NCBI GenBank assembly: GCA_027943335.1
Contig: BSBK01000869.1
Span: forward strand, 1,708,001-1,772,000
Source of the DNA: Chamaecyparis obtusa
Taxonomy: Eukaryota > Streptophyta > Pinopsida > Cupressales > Cupressaceae
Reading direction: 5' to 3'
DNA: 64,000 nt
Below the pieces are notes generated by a model. It was not told the origin of the DNA and made no database searches. It was given only the letters and a program-made list of their open reading frames with translations. Shown piece by piece: positions 1-12,450 of the stretch. Numbering within the stretch: the first letter of the stretch is position 1; each line of letters opens with the position of its first letter. The position numbers and the translations under genes were made by a program.

Positions 1-993
1 AAATGCTGGGCGTCAATTTTGGAAGCTAATGCATATAGGTGCTTACATTCCAAACTATATTTCCAAAGCCCTAAAAAGCATGACGTGTGAGTTTTGAAGA
101 AGATTTCATATGCTGAAGGATTAGTAAATCAACGTTTTTAATATATCACTCTTGGCGTGGATTTTAAAGACGTCCGCATTGGCATTTTGTGCTACTAAAC
201 TTGCGTTTTCCAAAGGGGCGTCGATTTTATTGTATATTGCATATGCTGTTAGCATATACATAACATATGCAATGTGTTCAAAACAGTCCGCTTGGAGCAT
301 TTTTTTTCCAAAAACGCCTCTTTAGGAGAAGAGTTTGATCATTTTTCTTCATCCTAGCATCCAGCAAATTGATTTTGGTAAGTTCGCATTTCTTTTTGTG
401 GATTTATTTCATCATTTTGGATTGATTGTGTGCCCTAGACGCCGTTTTTCCTCTTCATTGCATATGCAAGAAATGGTCAAACGGTTGCTATTTTCGGGCA
501 TTTTTCTTCTCATTCTTCCCCACTTGGCTGTGTATGATCATTGACTATCCAATTTTGAGGGAGACAGACTAGGAAAATGGATTATTTATACTCTTTCTAT
601 CCAATCTTTTCTAAATCTGGGAATCAATTGGATTTATTTCAGATTTGGCTCAAGATTTTAAGAGATTTTGTCTTGGAGATTGAGGTAAATTTTTCCTTTT
701 TCTTTTTCTTGTTTTTCTTCCAAATTTGCTTATTCTACATGTAAAGTTTGCAATTTTAATTTACATGTGATAGAATATATGTTTCTTCAATTCCCATTCA
801 TCAAATTATCAAAGATGCATGTGCAAAGGCTTCATCTTTCTTGTACATGTAGTCGGGATTAAAAACCCCTTTCTATACAAACCAAATGCAAGTTATTCAT
901 GTGCTATTTTTCAAGTCCACTTGCATAAAGCCGCTGTCCCTACCACTACCATATGACGTCAAACTCATAATGGTGGTCAATTTGACACTTCAT

Positions 994-1000
994 TATAAAA
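994..1000 (+). promoter_or_regulatory. Possible TATA box upstream of the degenerate ORF
   Basis: TATAAAA lies 165 bp before the first ATG of the repeat ORF at 1159 and is followed by a pyrimidine-rich stretch. The spacing suits a transposon promoter and leader. The sequence is AT-rich, so a chance match is possible. Confidence 0.3.
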
Positions 1001-1158
1001 TGCATCCTTCCATTCATTCATTATCCATTCACTACACATCTCTTGCTGTCCCCATGTGTAATTATCCGTGAGAAACTCGTTCTTGAGTTCTTCTTGAGCC
1101 AAAAACCATCCATTTTCCCAAAAATCAGTCATCTCTATACACTTCTTGATATTCTCTA

Positions 1159-4100
1159 ATGAATCCTTCCCAAGAGGATGTTCTCATTTTGTGGGATTTC
1201 TATGTCACAGCTTCTCAGTCACAGAAAGTTATTATGTCTGAAGAGATTGCACTTCCAAGAGAGAAAGAGAAGAAAAAAATGAAATATCAATATGATTCAT
1301 ACCATAACTCTATTCCACCTTCGCAGATGATCTCCTATTGTGATGAGGTGAAAGACACAGATATTTCCCATATGAACTTTGAAGATTTTCTTTAAAGAGG
1401 AGATGCTGCAGTAACGGAAGATATGCTCTCAATCAAACAGAGTAGCATTCATCTTGTCTCGACATTCCCATTGGCTGCCTTGGAATCAGATTGTGTTTGC
1501 TTGTGCAAAGAATTTTGATCCTACTTCCAGAACCATTAAGGATCAAGACGGTAAGACCATCATTAGTCTAGATCCAGAAACGGTGGACAGAATCTTCAAA
1601 GTACCAATAAGTCCTGTCACCATCAACATCACTAAGCAGAAGGCTCTTGACAGGTGGAATGAGGATAGTCCTTCATGCACAAAATTCATAAATGAGAACT
1701 GGCTGCTCCATAAGAGGCCAAGCATTGCAAGATGGCCTAAGGGGATTCGGCGCACTGAATTTAAGGAGGAAATCAACGATCTTATTACCTTGTTCAGCTA
1801 CTTAGCAGGGTTGAAGACTTCAAACACCTTCGAGCCCTGGATGTACAAATATATTTCCCTCATCGTTCGGTCAAAGAAGAAGATTTTCTGGGGGGAAATG
1901 ATTAGTGACATGTTGTGTGAACAGCTTACTCAAGTTGTTGATACTTGCACATTTTATATGAATTCCTATCTGGTCTATATTGCTGCATCTCTTGGATCTT
2001 TTTCCGGACTATCTACTAAGGGAGATAGGTCATTAGTTCCAGTATGGGAGTATTATCCTCAGCTTGTCTTGAAGGCTAGCCGTTCACATTACCGCAGGGT
2101 ACAGGATGCCTTTTATGGGCATTTCATGTGCATGTTTGACAAAAGTCTTCCGAACCGGCAGGTGTCAGATGAGGCATGGGTCAAAGTTAATGAATACGGC
2201 TGTCTGTTCCTCCAGTTTCCTAGCTTCACATACATAAGGGTGGGCTATTTCAAAGGTGAGCCACATACATTACCAAGGTATCCTACGGATAAAATTATAC
2301 TCATGGAGCTAGCCAGGCAACTTATGTTCGTTCAGATGCATCAGAATGCATTGCATAGACCCGGTGTGGGGATTTCCTCTCGAAATCCATTGAAGATTGG
2401 CGGATACTCAATTGATACAGTCCCTAAAGCTAAGAATATGGAGTATGAGCTTCAAAGGATTACCTTGATGAAGTTCATGGCTAGAAGTCACTTTGACTGG
2501 CGAGGGCTCAATGACAAAATGAGGAGACAATTTGTGCATGTTTACAGGTTGGAGGATATCTGGATAGATCTTCGTATTGAGACAGACATATGGAGAATGG
2601 ATTATTAACGCTTATCCATTAAGCAGATTATTGATTTTAATCTTGCTGATATTCCCCCAGGGGTTGAGGATGATGATAACATCCTTGATCGTGATTATAC
2701 CCGCAATCATGTTGAGGACTTGCCCATCTCATCTCCTTCTTGGTCTGGTAAGGAGAATGTTTCTATCTGGGATCGCTTTCAGTCAATACTTGCAAATACT
2801 AATATTTGGTTGAAGCGGAGAGGGCTAAAAAGCATTAAGGTAAGAGCCGGCAAGGATTTTGATCATGGTGGTCCGGTTGGTAAGCGATCAAAAATTAAGG
2901 GGAGGACCAAAGATGGTGCCTCTTCTTCTGCAGTTGATCCTGTTGTTCCTGTTGTACCCACTCTTCCAAAGCTCACTATTAAGGGAGGTAAAGACACCGG
3001 GAGAGTCCTTGAGATTAAGAGCACAGAGTCTGAGAGGATTCAAGTTGAATCCAGTGACGATGAGATGCCCGACTCACCTAAGGTATCCTCACCATATGTA
3101 CTTCCTCTAGATATACTTCCTTCTGTAGATAATTCAGCTACCACCACTGTTCTTGATTCAGCACCAGCATCAGATGAGTCTCCTGATTCACCTATGGGTA
3201 CTGTTGTGGACGAATTTACTACAGGACTCACACCTCCTATGGATTCAGTTCTAGTAACACCTGCATTACCTGTCTCATCAGCTGCTCCCATTGTCATATA
3301 GGAGGAGTCTTATCACAGTTTCGAGAGTGTGTTTGACACATACTCTATGACTATCCCGTCCATGGTTACCTCCTCTATGACAGTGTTGGACACTACTCCA
3401 GTGTAGGTGGATCATTTCATATCAGAGGTTACTCGCGGTAGTCCTACTCCTATGGCTATCTTGACAGAGGCTTCTCCTCTTGTTGCCACAGTTGCACATG
3501 CAGACCCAATTACCACTCTGGCCATTGCATCTACAGAAGTAACTTCCTCTTCTTTCTCTTTACCTCCTTGGATCACTGTCATAACACAGAAAAGAAAGAA
3601 GGAAGAGATTCCTTTGGAGGGCTTTGATTTCAAGCATGCTTCTAAGCCAAAAGCTCCCAAGAACAAGAAGGCAAAGATAGTCTCAAGAATTGTGGTGGAG
3701 GACAATTCCAAATATGCTGAGATTGCTGAACCTTTGGTTGATGAAATTACAGACAGTGTGCAGCCTTTTGATTTCAGGATCACAAGAGTGGAATTGGGGA
3801 AACAAACATGGTTGAGTTGTCAACAGGATGCTCAAGATGCTGTCTTGTAGCTCTCTCAAAGAAATGATCAGCTTTGGGAGAAGAAGAATAAATTAAAAGA
3901 AGAAAATGCGCGCTTGCTCAAGATCATTAGCATGATGAATAACTCAAAGAATGCAGCCCTGATTTCAGTCTCACATCCCGAAGACTATGACAGGTGCCAT
4001 AAGAAGGCCAAGGCAATTGATGAATGGTCTGCACAGATTGAGACACAAGGTGTACAAGTGATTAAGGATTCATTAGAAGTCCTAAGGCATATACGCATCA

Positions 4101-4666
4101 CTGCCAATGAAATAAGGGAGCTTATTTCATCTTTCCAGCAGCAGTTGCAGATTCTGAGTGATGATCTCAATGTGTCGAAGACTTTACATGGCTTTGATCT
4201 TAAGAAATTGTGTCAGCTAGAAGTTATCTCTTCTGATGATTCGTATTTCGAATCTCTTGATTTAATGGTTAATAAAGAGAGAGTATTGAGTAAGTTGACC
4301 ACAGACTTACAAGATGTTTTGAGATCATGGGAGGAGCAAGAGTATCATATGGTGAGAGAATTTGAGAAGTTGTCCTGTGATGTTTCTTCCAAGGATGGTG
4401 AGCAGATCAAGGGGGAGATCATATTGGCAAAGTTCTCAGAGATGGTGCACTTCCACTCAGATGCTGATGATTTTAGTCCTGCTACTTTGGATTGGTTTAT
4501 GGAGTGCAAATTATCCTTGAATCAGTTACAGAGACAAGCAACTGGATACACGAAATCTCACATTTTGCGAAAGGCAATTGCAGTTGCTCATCACACAGGA
4601 GCCCCAGATTCGTCTGATATACATGAGTCTTTACAAAAGTTTGAGGCTTATGTAAATACTCTTTGA
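1159..4666 (+). pseudogene. Degenerate long repeat ORF, unknown protein
   Basis: An open phase starts at ATG 1159 (MNPSQEDVLILWDFYV), meets a stop at 1396 and shifts frame near 1460-1490. From there one frame runs to TGA 4664-4666, interrupted only by stops near 2606, 3299, 3404 and 3848. The original protein would have had roughly 1,070 residues. The first third is globular and rich in Trp and aromatic residues (HWLPWNQIVFACAKNF, then LDPETVDRIFKVP). The middle is low-complexity, rich in Ser, Pro, Thr and Val, with a basic patch. The last 250 residues look helical. I recognise no catalytic motif. The style resembles the large ORFs of plant retroelements annotated as putative plant transposon proteins, but that assignment is inference. 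It lies within an LSF1 intron, in the same orientation, and is not an LSF1 exon. Confidence 0.6.
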
Positions 4667-5700
4667 TGTAATATTCTAGGTGTCTAGGACACTTTTTTTT
4701 CTATGTTTTATAGGTAGATTGGCAGATTGCATGTAGTTCATGAAATGTTTGTAAATACAAGAAAACATATTTCTGTATGCAGAAGTCATGTAATCAAGTT
4801 ACAAGTACATTAAGGCTTATAACATTGAATAAGTCAAAATAGTTAGTTGTTTGAATAAGTCAAAGTGGTTGAGGGTTTCCCTTTTTCTCTCCACTTTTCT
4901 CTCTTCTGTTTTCCTATTTAAAGAAGAGAGCTCTTTGTAAATAGTTTTATCTTTTGTTGAAACAAGCAGAGCCTATTGAGAACTTAATTGATGAAAACTT
5001 TGAGTTTCATTGTATGAGTTTTTGAAAGTGAATAAAGGAAGCAAGATTCTTCAAACTTTGTGTTGTAAATCTTGAGATTAAATGATGTTTTCTTATGTTG
5101 CATTATTTGATCTTTCTCAAGTTCATTTCTAAAGCTAAGCTTGTGTGCATCATTGGAGGCTTCAATTCATTTTCTGAGAGACTTTGAGCTACAGAAGGGG
5201 AATTGCTATAATAGTAGTGGCTGCAAATATTTGGAGTTGAAGACCTTGAGCTTTAATTTCAAGTATTTTCTTTTATTTTCAGGATTAATAGTGAGAGACT
5301 TTGAGCCTCACTATTAGTTCTTGTTATTTTGAAATAGAATCAATTGCAAGAGACTTTGGGCCCTTGTTATTGATTCACCAAATCTATTAGTAACTGCTGC
5401 CTTAGGCATTGTTCTTATGTCAATTACTAAGTCACTAGTATTATCGTAGCAATAAGATACTTTTTGTTGAATTTGGAAGTAATAGTTATATGCGAATCAT
5501 TCTTGAAAAAAGAAGAATTGATTGAGAGAACTACCCCTTTTATAATTTCAGGTAAGTTCCTGTTGAAGCCACCTACGGTAAGAAGGGAGCCTCCCCTATT
5601 GCTAAGAGGAGAGATTTATCTCACTATACCATTGTCTAAAGACATAATTTTGTAAGGTGTAGTCTTAGTGGCTTACAAAATTTTTAGCCAACATAGTTGA
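4667..5700 (+). mobile_element. LTR-like 3' tail of the repeat ORF
   Basis: The sequence right after the ORF stop carries a TATTTAAA box (4915-4922) and, about 110 bp on, an AATAAA signal (5031-5036), an arrangement typical of the U3-R part of an LTR. A 14-base phrase, GAGAGACTTTGAGC, recurs at 5176 and 5293, with a variant at 5348. I found no second copy of this segment to the left of the ORF, so the LTR interpretation is unconfirmed. Confidence 0.35.
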
Positions 5701-6528
5701 TGCCAAAAGGATATGCAAATGAACCATTGAGCTTCCAAAATAGATGATTCAAATTGAAAAGATCTCCATATTATTGTAACGGTTTTCCCAATAAGGAAGA
5801 TTATTTGCTGAGATATGCTTCTTTATAGAGAAATCCAGCATTTTTCGCAGGGGTGCAGGGATTACTAATGCTTTCACGATCCTTTTAGTGAAAGCAAGAC
5901 ATTGAATTCACATCCCTATGAAATGCAATTAAACAAGGCTTCAAAAGGGAGGCATGGCGAAGGGCTTTTCTAAATCTGGTAGGAAATCTGTTGGTCTTGG
6001 GTGCTCATAGCTGATGATCATGACTACTGCATCTTCTTAGGACTTGCTGCTCCCTATATGTACCCATAACATCCCAAAATATAATTTTCATTGAACAAAA
6101 TCTTATTAATTTACGAAACAACATTAATACAATTTATTTTGCAAATATATCTTAATGTGCCTACAAAATTATAGTTTTGTAAAGTGTTCATTACAACCTA
6201 CACTAATTTAATTATGTATTCATATTTTTTAACATCAGCAGACCCCTTTTGTGCAACATACTGTGTTACATGTGCTTTTGGAGGGAATTGAAATTGGGTC
6301 ATCCCAATAGAGTGTTATGTTCTCACCAGCAGTCCAACTTTTTACTGTTTACAAACAAATTAATATTTATGTATAGATGTAATTCATATGATCCATTTTA
6401 TTTGAATGGTCATTGCAATTGAATAGCAACATTGATGGTCCTTGATTTTTTTCCAGCTTGATGCAAAAATGAATAACAGACAAGCAAAGACTTCTCGAAA
6501 TTTCACGCTTCATTTATCTGTGATGTAG

Positions 6529-6635
6529 GGTAATGCTGAAAAATCAAAGATGATTATGGTGGGAGATGTACTGAAGAAGATAAGTACCTTGTCTGGTGAT
6601 GGAATGATGAAAGTGGAGGATTTCAACCACACAAT
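6529..6635 (+). CDS. LSF1 exon, end of PDZ-like domain
   Basis: This 107-nt exon encodes 35 residues plus two bases: GNAEKSKMIMVGDVLKK, a short Ser/Gly loop, then VEDFNHT. It aligns without gaps to the PDZ-like region of plant LSF1, which reads NAEKARIIMVGD in Arabidopsis from memory. LSF1 is a chloroplast protein of the dual-specificity phosphatase/SEX4 group. It is needed for normal starch breakdown at night and is reported to scaffold beta-amylases at the granule. The PDZ-like segment separates LSF1 from SEX4 and LSF2, which lack it. The acceptor is TGATGTAG and the donor is AAT/GTACGA, a weak donor. The exon ends in phase 2 (AT), and the next exon starts with G, completing a Met codon, so the two exons predict each other 23 kb apart. 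Confidence 0.88.
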
Positions 6636-8091
6636 GTACGAATTCAAAGTTTTCCTTCTTGCTGCTTGATGGGGAAGCTTGATGGAAAGACATGCTAAAA
6701 AATGGTCAATTTGTAATTCTCCAGTGCATTGAACCTCTTTTAAGATTTTGGGGAATTTATTTATAAATTGGAATGAATGAAAATTTATGTGTTTTCAAAC
6801 GTATGCAACATTCTTCTTAATAATAAATTGAGTTTTACCAGTAACATGACGAAGAAAAGGAAATAGAGCAATATAACAATTTGTTTTGCTAAAAGTTAAC
6901 TTCTCCTAAAGGCTATCACCTTTATATCTTCATCAAATATGTTGTTGCTGAGAGATGTATTGTTGTCCTATTGGACTTTAAATTGGGAATTTAAGTGAAA
7001 AGTGGAAATCTTATGGCATGTAAATAATATTTTATAGCCCTAGCACTTGCCTTATTCTTCTATGTATATGTGGCTACATGTAAATCATAGAAATGTTAGG
7101 ATTTACATGTGACATGTGTTAATATGAATTTGTTATAATATGCTAGTAAGCATGACGAGACTTAAGGCTTCCATGTGAGTATTAATATGAGTTTATAATT
7201 ATATGTTAGTAACCATGACAAGAATTAAGGCATTTCAATCAGATGTTGAGGTCTAAATACAAAAGGAAAAGAAAGAAAGAATTTGTCTTGATGTCCAAAA
7301 ATAGGTCATAGAAGCTGAGAAGTACATATGTTGCAATAGCAAAATATAAGGGCAAAAAGGGTCCTAGACTCAGGGCACATACAAAAGGTAAAGGAAGGCA
7401 GAAAAACAAAGAAATAGGCAAGTGGATCAAACCTAAAATGATTACCTTCGAAACAAGTTCAAGAATAAATAGAAGTGTGAGGGAAGGACTCCAACAGATG
7501 TGGGAGCAAATGATGAGCATCCCAGGGAGGAAGTGAAAATCATTAGATTTTTGTACCATGGAATGCATTTGAGGAGCCCATGATATTATCATCACTTACT
7601 ATTGGACTAAGATGTAGAATTCAGGGATGCTCATTGAGGAGATTCTAAGGCTAAGAGTTTTGGGTTGGGCAATCCTAGAAGGCAGTTGATTTTGTGAAAA
7701 ACTTCCCCTACAACTCAATGCGGAAGAACTACTAGTTGTAGGAAAGAAACTAAGGTGAGCTTGCCCTTGATATCTGCTCTGTAAAGAGGAGGACCTCAAT
7801 GTTGAGAGGAGATAGAAACACAACCATTAGAATGAGACTTGAATAATCAAAGATCCTTAGCAGTAGTAGAATGCAAAGATGAGTGATGTCTCACTGATTT
7901 GCCTTTTTGTGTTTGAATCAATAGCATCCAATGAGCACTTAATGCATCTGACATCTGTGATGAGCGGAAAGAAAAAAGTAATCAGTTGGATCACTCTTGA
8001 GCCTCCACAAAGTGATCTGTTCCAAAACGTGGTGACATCATGGAGAAAAAGGGCCAAGCGTTTTGGATTACGGGAGTAAAAGAAGGTAGAT

Positions 8092-9250
8092 TGTAATGTC
8101 CCCATCTTTGGACCAACACCACTAGAGCACCAAGGCACTTTGTGGACAAGGAGTGGCAGTCCTTGGCCTCTAATAGTAGATAGAATTTAGTAGATTTGCT
8201 AAATAGTACACTATAATAGCTAATAGTAGAAGAATAAGGAGGAGGAAACTGTGAAGCCTTATAAATAAGACAGTTTCCTAAGCCATATACGAAGACTAAG
8301 TTGATTATCTACAATGAGATAATGGGAACCACATAACTTGGGTATCATCATCAAGTATCAATCACAGATATGAGGATTGTACAGTTTGGAGATGAAAGCA
8401 TAGGAGTTAGTGAGATTTTCAAAGGAAAACATGAAATCATTACCTTAGAAGTTGACAAAGAATAGTAAGAATATTATCATTGCAGATAGCGACATGATAT
8501 GAGAATTACAATCAATCTTATCAAGCACCATTAATATTATTTTCAGATGATAGTATAGAACAGAGAATCGACAGCCACTAAAGAAAAATGGTAAAGTCTA
8601 TAATCAGTTAAGAACAAGGGATCGAGCATTGATGAAGAACATCAAGTCAGAAAAGTAACATCAGTTATATACCGACATCCTGTAGATCATCATGTTTATC
8701 AATATCTATAACATCACCCTCCATATCAGGTAATCATATTGATATAAGCATGTATGGATATAATTGATGGCAACAAGAAGTGATATAGAGATTGATTAAG
8801 AGCAGAGTGTGATTATGGAAATTCAAATAAACAATAACTTTGGCAAAGATGCATGTAAAAAATAAAGGATTTATTAGTCGGTATTATTGAAGGAGGACTC
8901 AGCCTAGGTAATTACCATTGATCATACAAGACAATTCCAGTAAGGCAAAGAGATGCAAATGAATCAATATCAACATCAGCGAATATCATGACGTTGTCAT
9001 TTATTAAAGAATCAATCTAACTTAATGGAATGATGAAGACATATACTAACAAGTTTATTAAGCCAGCAACTAAGAGAAGTATGATTATGAATATCAATTA
9101 ATTATTGCTAACGGATAAGCATCATATCAGTTAAAGCAGGAATTACACAAGTCATTATGTGCTCCAGCGATTATGACTAATCATATCCCTTGAAAACAAA
9201 ACCAATTGCTATGAAGAGGTGCAAATCTGACTAATGCCAACCGATTGATA
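8092..9250 (+). mobile_element. LTR-like repeat starting TGTAATGTCCCC
   Basis: The segment begins with the terminal motif TGTAATGTCCCC shared by other LTRs in this window. About 165 bp later it has a plausible TATA box (TTATAAATAA, near 8259-8268). I could not find the matching 3' terminus or a second copy, and TAGAT just before it has no partner after a GGGGACATTACA. The right-hand limit is arbitrary: the fold-back cluster from 9252 may belong to the same element. Confidence 0.4.
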
Positions 9251-9251
9251 A

Positions 9252-9573
9252 AAACAAGCATCATTCGGATTAGTCAGTAAGAACAAGTAATCAGTATTTT
9301 ATGAAGATGGATGATGGGGAAAGGATGTGTCTCACCAATAATGAAGAGATGCCATCCATTCACATTGCAAGATATATTATGTTGATCAAATTCACTTCAG
9401 CAATTAGTAATTCATAGCCCTTTTTATATATTATCCTATTTGGATCTGCTCATGTTGAGCAATTGCCTTCTTGGCATAATTCGGCTGCAGGAGTCTAACT
9501 AAATATCAGAGACGGCATCATTATTGCAGGCACAAATCGATAAGATCAGACACAGCATCATTGTAATTGTTGT
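9252..9573. repeat. Left arm of a large inverted repeat
   Basis: This arm runs from ACAAGCATCATTCGGAT to CATTGTAATTGTTG. Its reverse complement is found at 10142-10472 with scattered mismatches and small indels over about 320 bp. The spacer is about 570 bp and itself contains repeats. Confidence 0.8.
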
Positions 9574-9611
9574 AAGGCAATAACTTTCTGTTTGAGATAG
9601 CAAATATCATT

Positions 9612-9755
9612 GCATACATTAAACGATCAATTCAGAAATAGCAATCTAATCGCTATAAGTGATTATAGACAAAGTTAATAGCACATTCTCCATTGACAAA
9701 TCAGAAAAGGCTAATATTTTTAGCATTGGATATAAATATCAATTTGCATAATCAT
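9612..9755. repeat. Repeat copy 1 within the fold-back loop
   Basis: A unit of about 130 bp holding CTCCATTGACAAATCAGAAA and TTTTTAGCATTGGATATAAA recurs in direct orientation at about 10004-10140 and inverted at about 10889-11008. Confidence 0.75.
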
Positions 9756-10003
9756 CATCGTTTATATCAGATATAGCAGTGATCAGTATCTTATATTATG
9801 ACGATCAGATTCACTTCAACAATCAGTCATTCATAGCTCTTTTTATAACCTTGCAACAGTTACAGTGATGTTGTGTCTGATCTTATTGATTTGTGCATGC
9901 AAAAATGACACTGTTTCTGATTTTGCTGTCTCTGATATGTAATTGTTGCAAGATTATAATTTACTATTTGAGATAGCAACTATCATTGCATTCATAAAAA
10001 GAT

Positions 10004-10140
10004 TAATTCAGAAATAGCAATCGAATTGCTATAAGTGATTATAGACAAAGTTCATAGCACACTCTCCATTGACAAATCAGAAAAGGCTAATGTTTTACTT
10101 TTTAGCATTGGATATAAAGATCAAGCTGCATAATCATCAT
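10004..10140. repeat. Repeat copy 2 within the fold-back loop
   Basis: This is a direct copy of the 9612-9755 unit with point differences and a few extra bases before TTTTTAGCATTGG. It lies directly next to the right arm of the inverted repeat. Confidence 0.75.
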
Positions 10141-10141
10141 C

Positions 10142-10472
10142 CAACAATTACAATGGTGCTGTGTCTGATCTTATCGATTTGTGCCTGCAACAATGGTGCT
10201 GTCTCTGATATTTAGTTAGACTCCTACAACCGAATTATGCCAAGAAGGCAATTGCTTGATATGAGCAGATCCAAATAGGATAATATATAAAAAGGACTAT
10301 GAATGACTGATTGTTGAAGTGAATCTGATCACCATAATATATCTTGCAATGTTGAATGGATGACATCTCTTCATGATCGGTGAGACACATCCAATCCCCA
10401 TCGTCCCTCTTTATAAAGTATTGATTAGTTAACAATCACTGTTCTTACTGACTAATCCGAATGATGCTTGTC
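10142..10472. repeat. Right arm of the large inverted repeat
   Basis: This is the reverse complement of 9252-9573. A partial direct copy of the arm also occurs at about 10720-10880, so the arm sequence is present at least three times in two orientations. Confidence 0.8.
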
Positions 10473-10479
10473 TTTATTG

Positions 10480-11010
10480 CCCCTCTTCATAAAATACTGA
10501 TTTGTTAACAATCACTGTTCTAACTGACTAAACCAAATGAATAAAGACAGATTAGTCAGTAAGAAAAGCGATTTTTAACTAATCAATATTTTATGAATAG
10601 GGACAATGGGGAAATGACATATCTCACCAATCATGACACTTATAGTGACTGGATTGCTATTTCTGAATTAATCTTTTAATGTATGCAATGATAGTTGCTA
10701 TCTCAAATAGGGAATTATAACCTTGCAACAATTACAATGATGTTGTGTCTGATCTTATTGATTTGGGCCTGCAACAATGCTGCTCTCTCTGATATTTAGT
10801 TAGACTCCTACAACCGAATTATGCCAAGATGACAATTGCTTGATATGAGAAGATCCACATAGGATAATATATAGAAAGGGCTTTTCAATCCTTTTATCCA
10901 ATGCTAAAAATATTAGCCATTTCTGATTTGTCAATGGAGAGTGTGCTATGAACTTTGTCTACAATCGCTTATAGCGATTAGATTGCTATTTCTAAATCTT
11001 TTAATGTATG
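10480..11010. repeat. Further rearranged copies of the fold-back units
   Basis: The segment contains a local palindromic stretch (about 10490-10600, with TTAACAATCACTGTT and its near complement facing each other), another copy of the arm (about 10670-10880) and an inverted copy of the loop unit (10889-11008). The arrangement suggests repeated inversion or aberrant replication of one repeat family. Confidence 0.6.
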
Positions 11011-11225
11011 CGTACTCTTATAAATTCAAAGTAAATTATAAGAATAGTAATACTCTTAATTGCCATAAAATAGAATATTTAAATACCTTATATTCATAAT
11101 TGAAAAAAAGAAAATACTCGTGTTTTAAAATTGTTGACTTGGTGGTCAACACCTTGGGGACTCGTGACATGCTTAACCACCTCCTCTGGTTCAGGTTAAA
11201 TCCGGTGTTTGTATCAGGCATTGAT

Positions 11226-12450
11226 AGTGTTACATAGGCGAGATGATAGAATACTGGGATGATCTTGTTATATTAAACAGAGGAACGAGTGTTCCTTATA
11301 TAGATTTACTCTAAAAGAAACAAACGTTGACAAAAGAGTGAAGATAGAATAGGAAACTTTCCTATACAGACTAAAGCTGACTAGATGACCATTAAAGAAA
11401 CATTCTATCTTGGATGATATTATCCTAATACCCTCCCTTAATGGCCATTGTACGGATGTCGGATCATTCTGCGGTGGCTGAGAACCTCCATGGATTTGCA
11501 AAATGTTAGAGACCAAGAACTTTTGCAGAAGAGTACTACGACATTGAGCAGATTGCAAGAAGCCACAGTTTTTGTGGTAAAAAACGAAAAAACCCAAAAA
11601 CTAAAGTTTTACAAAGCATCATTTTTATTGGGAAAAAACGGTAAAAATCCTGAATCCCACACAACTTTACCTATTACAAAACCCAAAGAACGATTTTTGA
11701 GGAAAAAATTGACAAACCCAAAAAAGAAAATCTCATGTGAACATCGCGGATTACAGATGATTGGATACAATTTTTGAGGAAAATTGATCAAAACCAAACA
11801 TGCACGGATTTCGAGACAAAATTGTCGGAAGACCCAGAAAAATCCGACAAAGACCTAGAAGAGATTTTAAAAAACCCAAAAGGAATCTGAAATCAGAATA
11901 AAATCCCAGTTGGTATGGAATTCGAGGTACCCACAAAATTTTGACGACAACCCAGTTGAGCTTTTGAAAAACCACTAGGAAGTTGCAATCAAAATAATTT
12001 CTCGACTTGAAATGAAGGGTCAAAACACTAGTCGAATTTGCAGAACCCTAGGCTGCCATGAGAGACTGAACACGGTTTGTGAGAAGCTTTGAGAGGGCTA
12101 ATTGAAGTAGAAAATGTCAAGAAAGGGAGCCGTAAAAACTCCAAACGTGGGCAGAGAGTTGTAGAGTAGCATAAATGAGCAAAAAATGCACCAAAAAATG
12201 CCGCGATTCGAGCCCAAAAACGATGACAATTTGCAGGAAAAGGGCCCGAAAATGGGTGTCAAACAACGTATGTTGTAGAGGGAGAACAACAGAAGCGTAG
12301 GTGACTGCAGAAAAGTTGTTGATTTTGACCAAACAATGGCCTGAAAATCCCATGAAAAGTTGCAAATTCAAGCAAAAAATGCTTGAGAATGAGCCGTTAG
12401 GGTTTGAAAAAACCAGAGAAGCACAATTGAGGTATTGCTGCTATGTACCT
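11226..12450 (-). mobile_element. Copia-type element remnant, minus orientation
   Basis: The left part (about 11226-11430) looks like an LTR and ends next to CCCTCCCTTA (11431-11440), whose complement TAAGGGAGGG is a polypurine tract. The same ten bases follow the LTR of the complete element at 26555-27977. The interior (about 11500-12050) resembles the 5' leader of that element, for example TTGAAGGGTCAAAAC followed by a short A-rich stretch. No primer-binding site or second LTR is found before 12450, where the sequence changes to gypsy-like DNA. It is probably truncated or disrupted. Confidence 0.55.

Larger units (their letters stand above)
1..6528 (+). other. 3' part of an upstream LSF1 intron
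   Basis: This is non-coding sequence before the first LSF1 exon in the window. It holds a degenerate repeat ORF (1159-4666) and its LTR-like tail. I searched for the expected upstream part of the PDZ-like domain, a Lys/Pro-Leu-Gly-Ile type segment, and did not find it, so earlier exons probably lie before position 1. Positions 1-1150 read as an AT-rich leader without a coding signal. Positions 5700-6500 show no gene or recognisable element. The segment ends at the acceptor TGATGTAG just before 6529. Confidence 0.6.

Noticed and set aside
9190..11010. CRISPR-like array or satellite
   Set aside because: Repeats are long, in both orientations and irregularly spaced in a plant nuclear context. 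A fold-back repeat cluster is the better description.
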